From an uncultured Bacteroidales bacterium (GTDB lineage Bacteria > Bacteroidota > Bacteroidia > Bacteroidales > Muribaculaceae): DNA of 49,386 nucleotides. Within the stretch, counting starts at the first letter, position 1; every line of letters starts with the position of its first letter. Below the pieces are notes generated by a model. The model did no database searches. It saw nothing but the letters and a program-made list of their open reading frames with translations, and was not told the origin of the DNA. Below are positions 49,308-49,386 of this stretch, one piece after another. The position numbers and the translations under genes were made by a program. Where the stretch lies: assembly GCA_900542185.1 (NCBI GenBank), contig UQMZ01000026.1, forward strand, positions 1 to 49,386, given 5' to 3'.

Positions 49308-49386
49308 CGCAGCCGGTCATAGTTGACTGACTACCTCGGAGATACTGCGTTAAAAACCAAATTTTCAGTGAAATTTTTTCATAAAA

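Overview
The window looks like one end of a metagenome contig from a fairly GC-rich Bacteroidales, most likely Muribaculaceae or a close relative. The evidence is a type IX secretion (T9SS) core cluster (porT-porP-gldK-gldL-gldM-gldN), promoters of the Bacteroidetes type (TTG, 19-20 bp, TAnnTTTG), several near-leaderless genes, and typical Bacteroidales families (DUF3078, TPM, BspA-like LRR, GxxExxY). Family placement is inference. Bases 1-49 are Illumina Nextera adapter plus index, not genome. No tRNA, rRNA, CRISPR array, transposase or integrase was seen.

Layout. 50-12218: housekeeping and envelope genes. These are a truncated formyl-CoA:oxalate CoA-transferase; acyl-ACP thioesterase and dGTPase, divergent from a perfect palindromic promoter; a TPM membrane protein; a PepSY-like protein; a lysozyme-like protein; pyrE; an SRPBCC protein; a Rieske-like lipoprotein; a LysE transporter with a large extra domain; and comF, recX and prmC. 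12323-19248: the T9SS trans-envelope machine. 19344-26011: parE-coaD-S41 protease-DUF3078 plus two small exported proteins. 26121-28304: a three-gene lipid or envelope operon (CDP-alcohol phosphotransferase, GtrA, acyltransferase).

28.6-33.5 kb is an AT-richer accessory island on the minus strand: a BspA-like LRR protein, a DUF3800 protein and a GxxExxY protein, with a candidate small RNA and many repeats. The LRR gene and the DUF3800 gene, although unrelated, are each driven from a copy of the same promoter and leader. These copies are about 250 bp long with 188 bp identical, and as direct repeats they bound a 1,175-bp unit holding DUF3800 and the small RNA. This is the best candidate for something undescribed here.

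33.5-39.3 kb: a PepSY-type membrane protein divergent from a polytopic membrane protein, an SH3 protein, and a MATE exporter divergent from an AraC regulator. 39.4-44.8 kb is a second AT-richer block: an AlbA_2 regulator, a Crp/Fnr-like regulator, a TonB-domain protein, a second copy of the small-RNA/terminator element, an ECF sigma-membrane protein-CPBP protease operon, and an orphan HTH (antitoxin-like) protein. 44.8-49.4 kb: an alpha/beta hydrolase, a CE2-like SGNH esterase and an SLC13 anion transporter, whose upstream region carries two identical-type palindromic operators.

Small repeats recur throughout: a dispersed palindromic element (three copies, one fused to a gene start), AT-rich heptad repeats, and 12-24 bp tandem duplications at gene ends, gene starts and inside genes.
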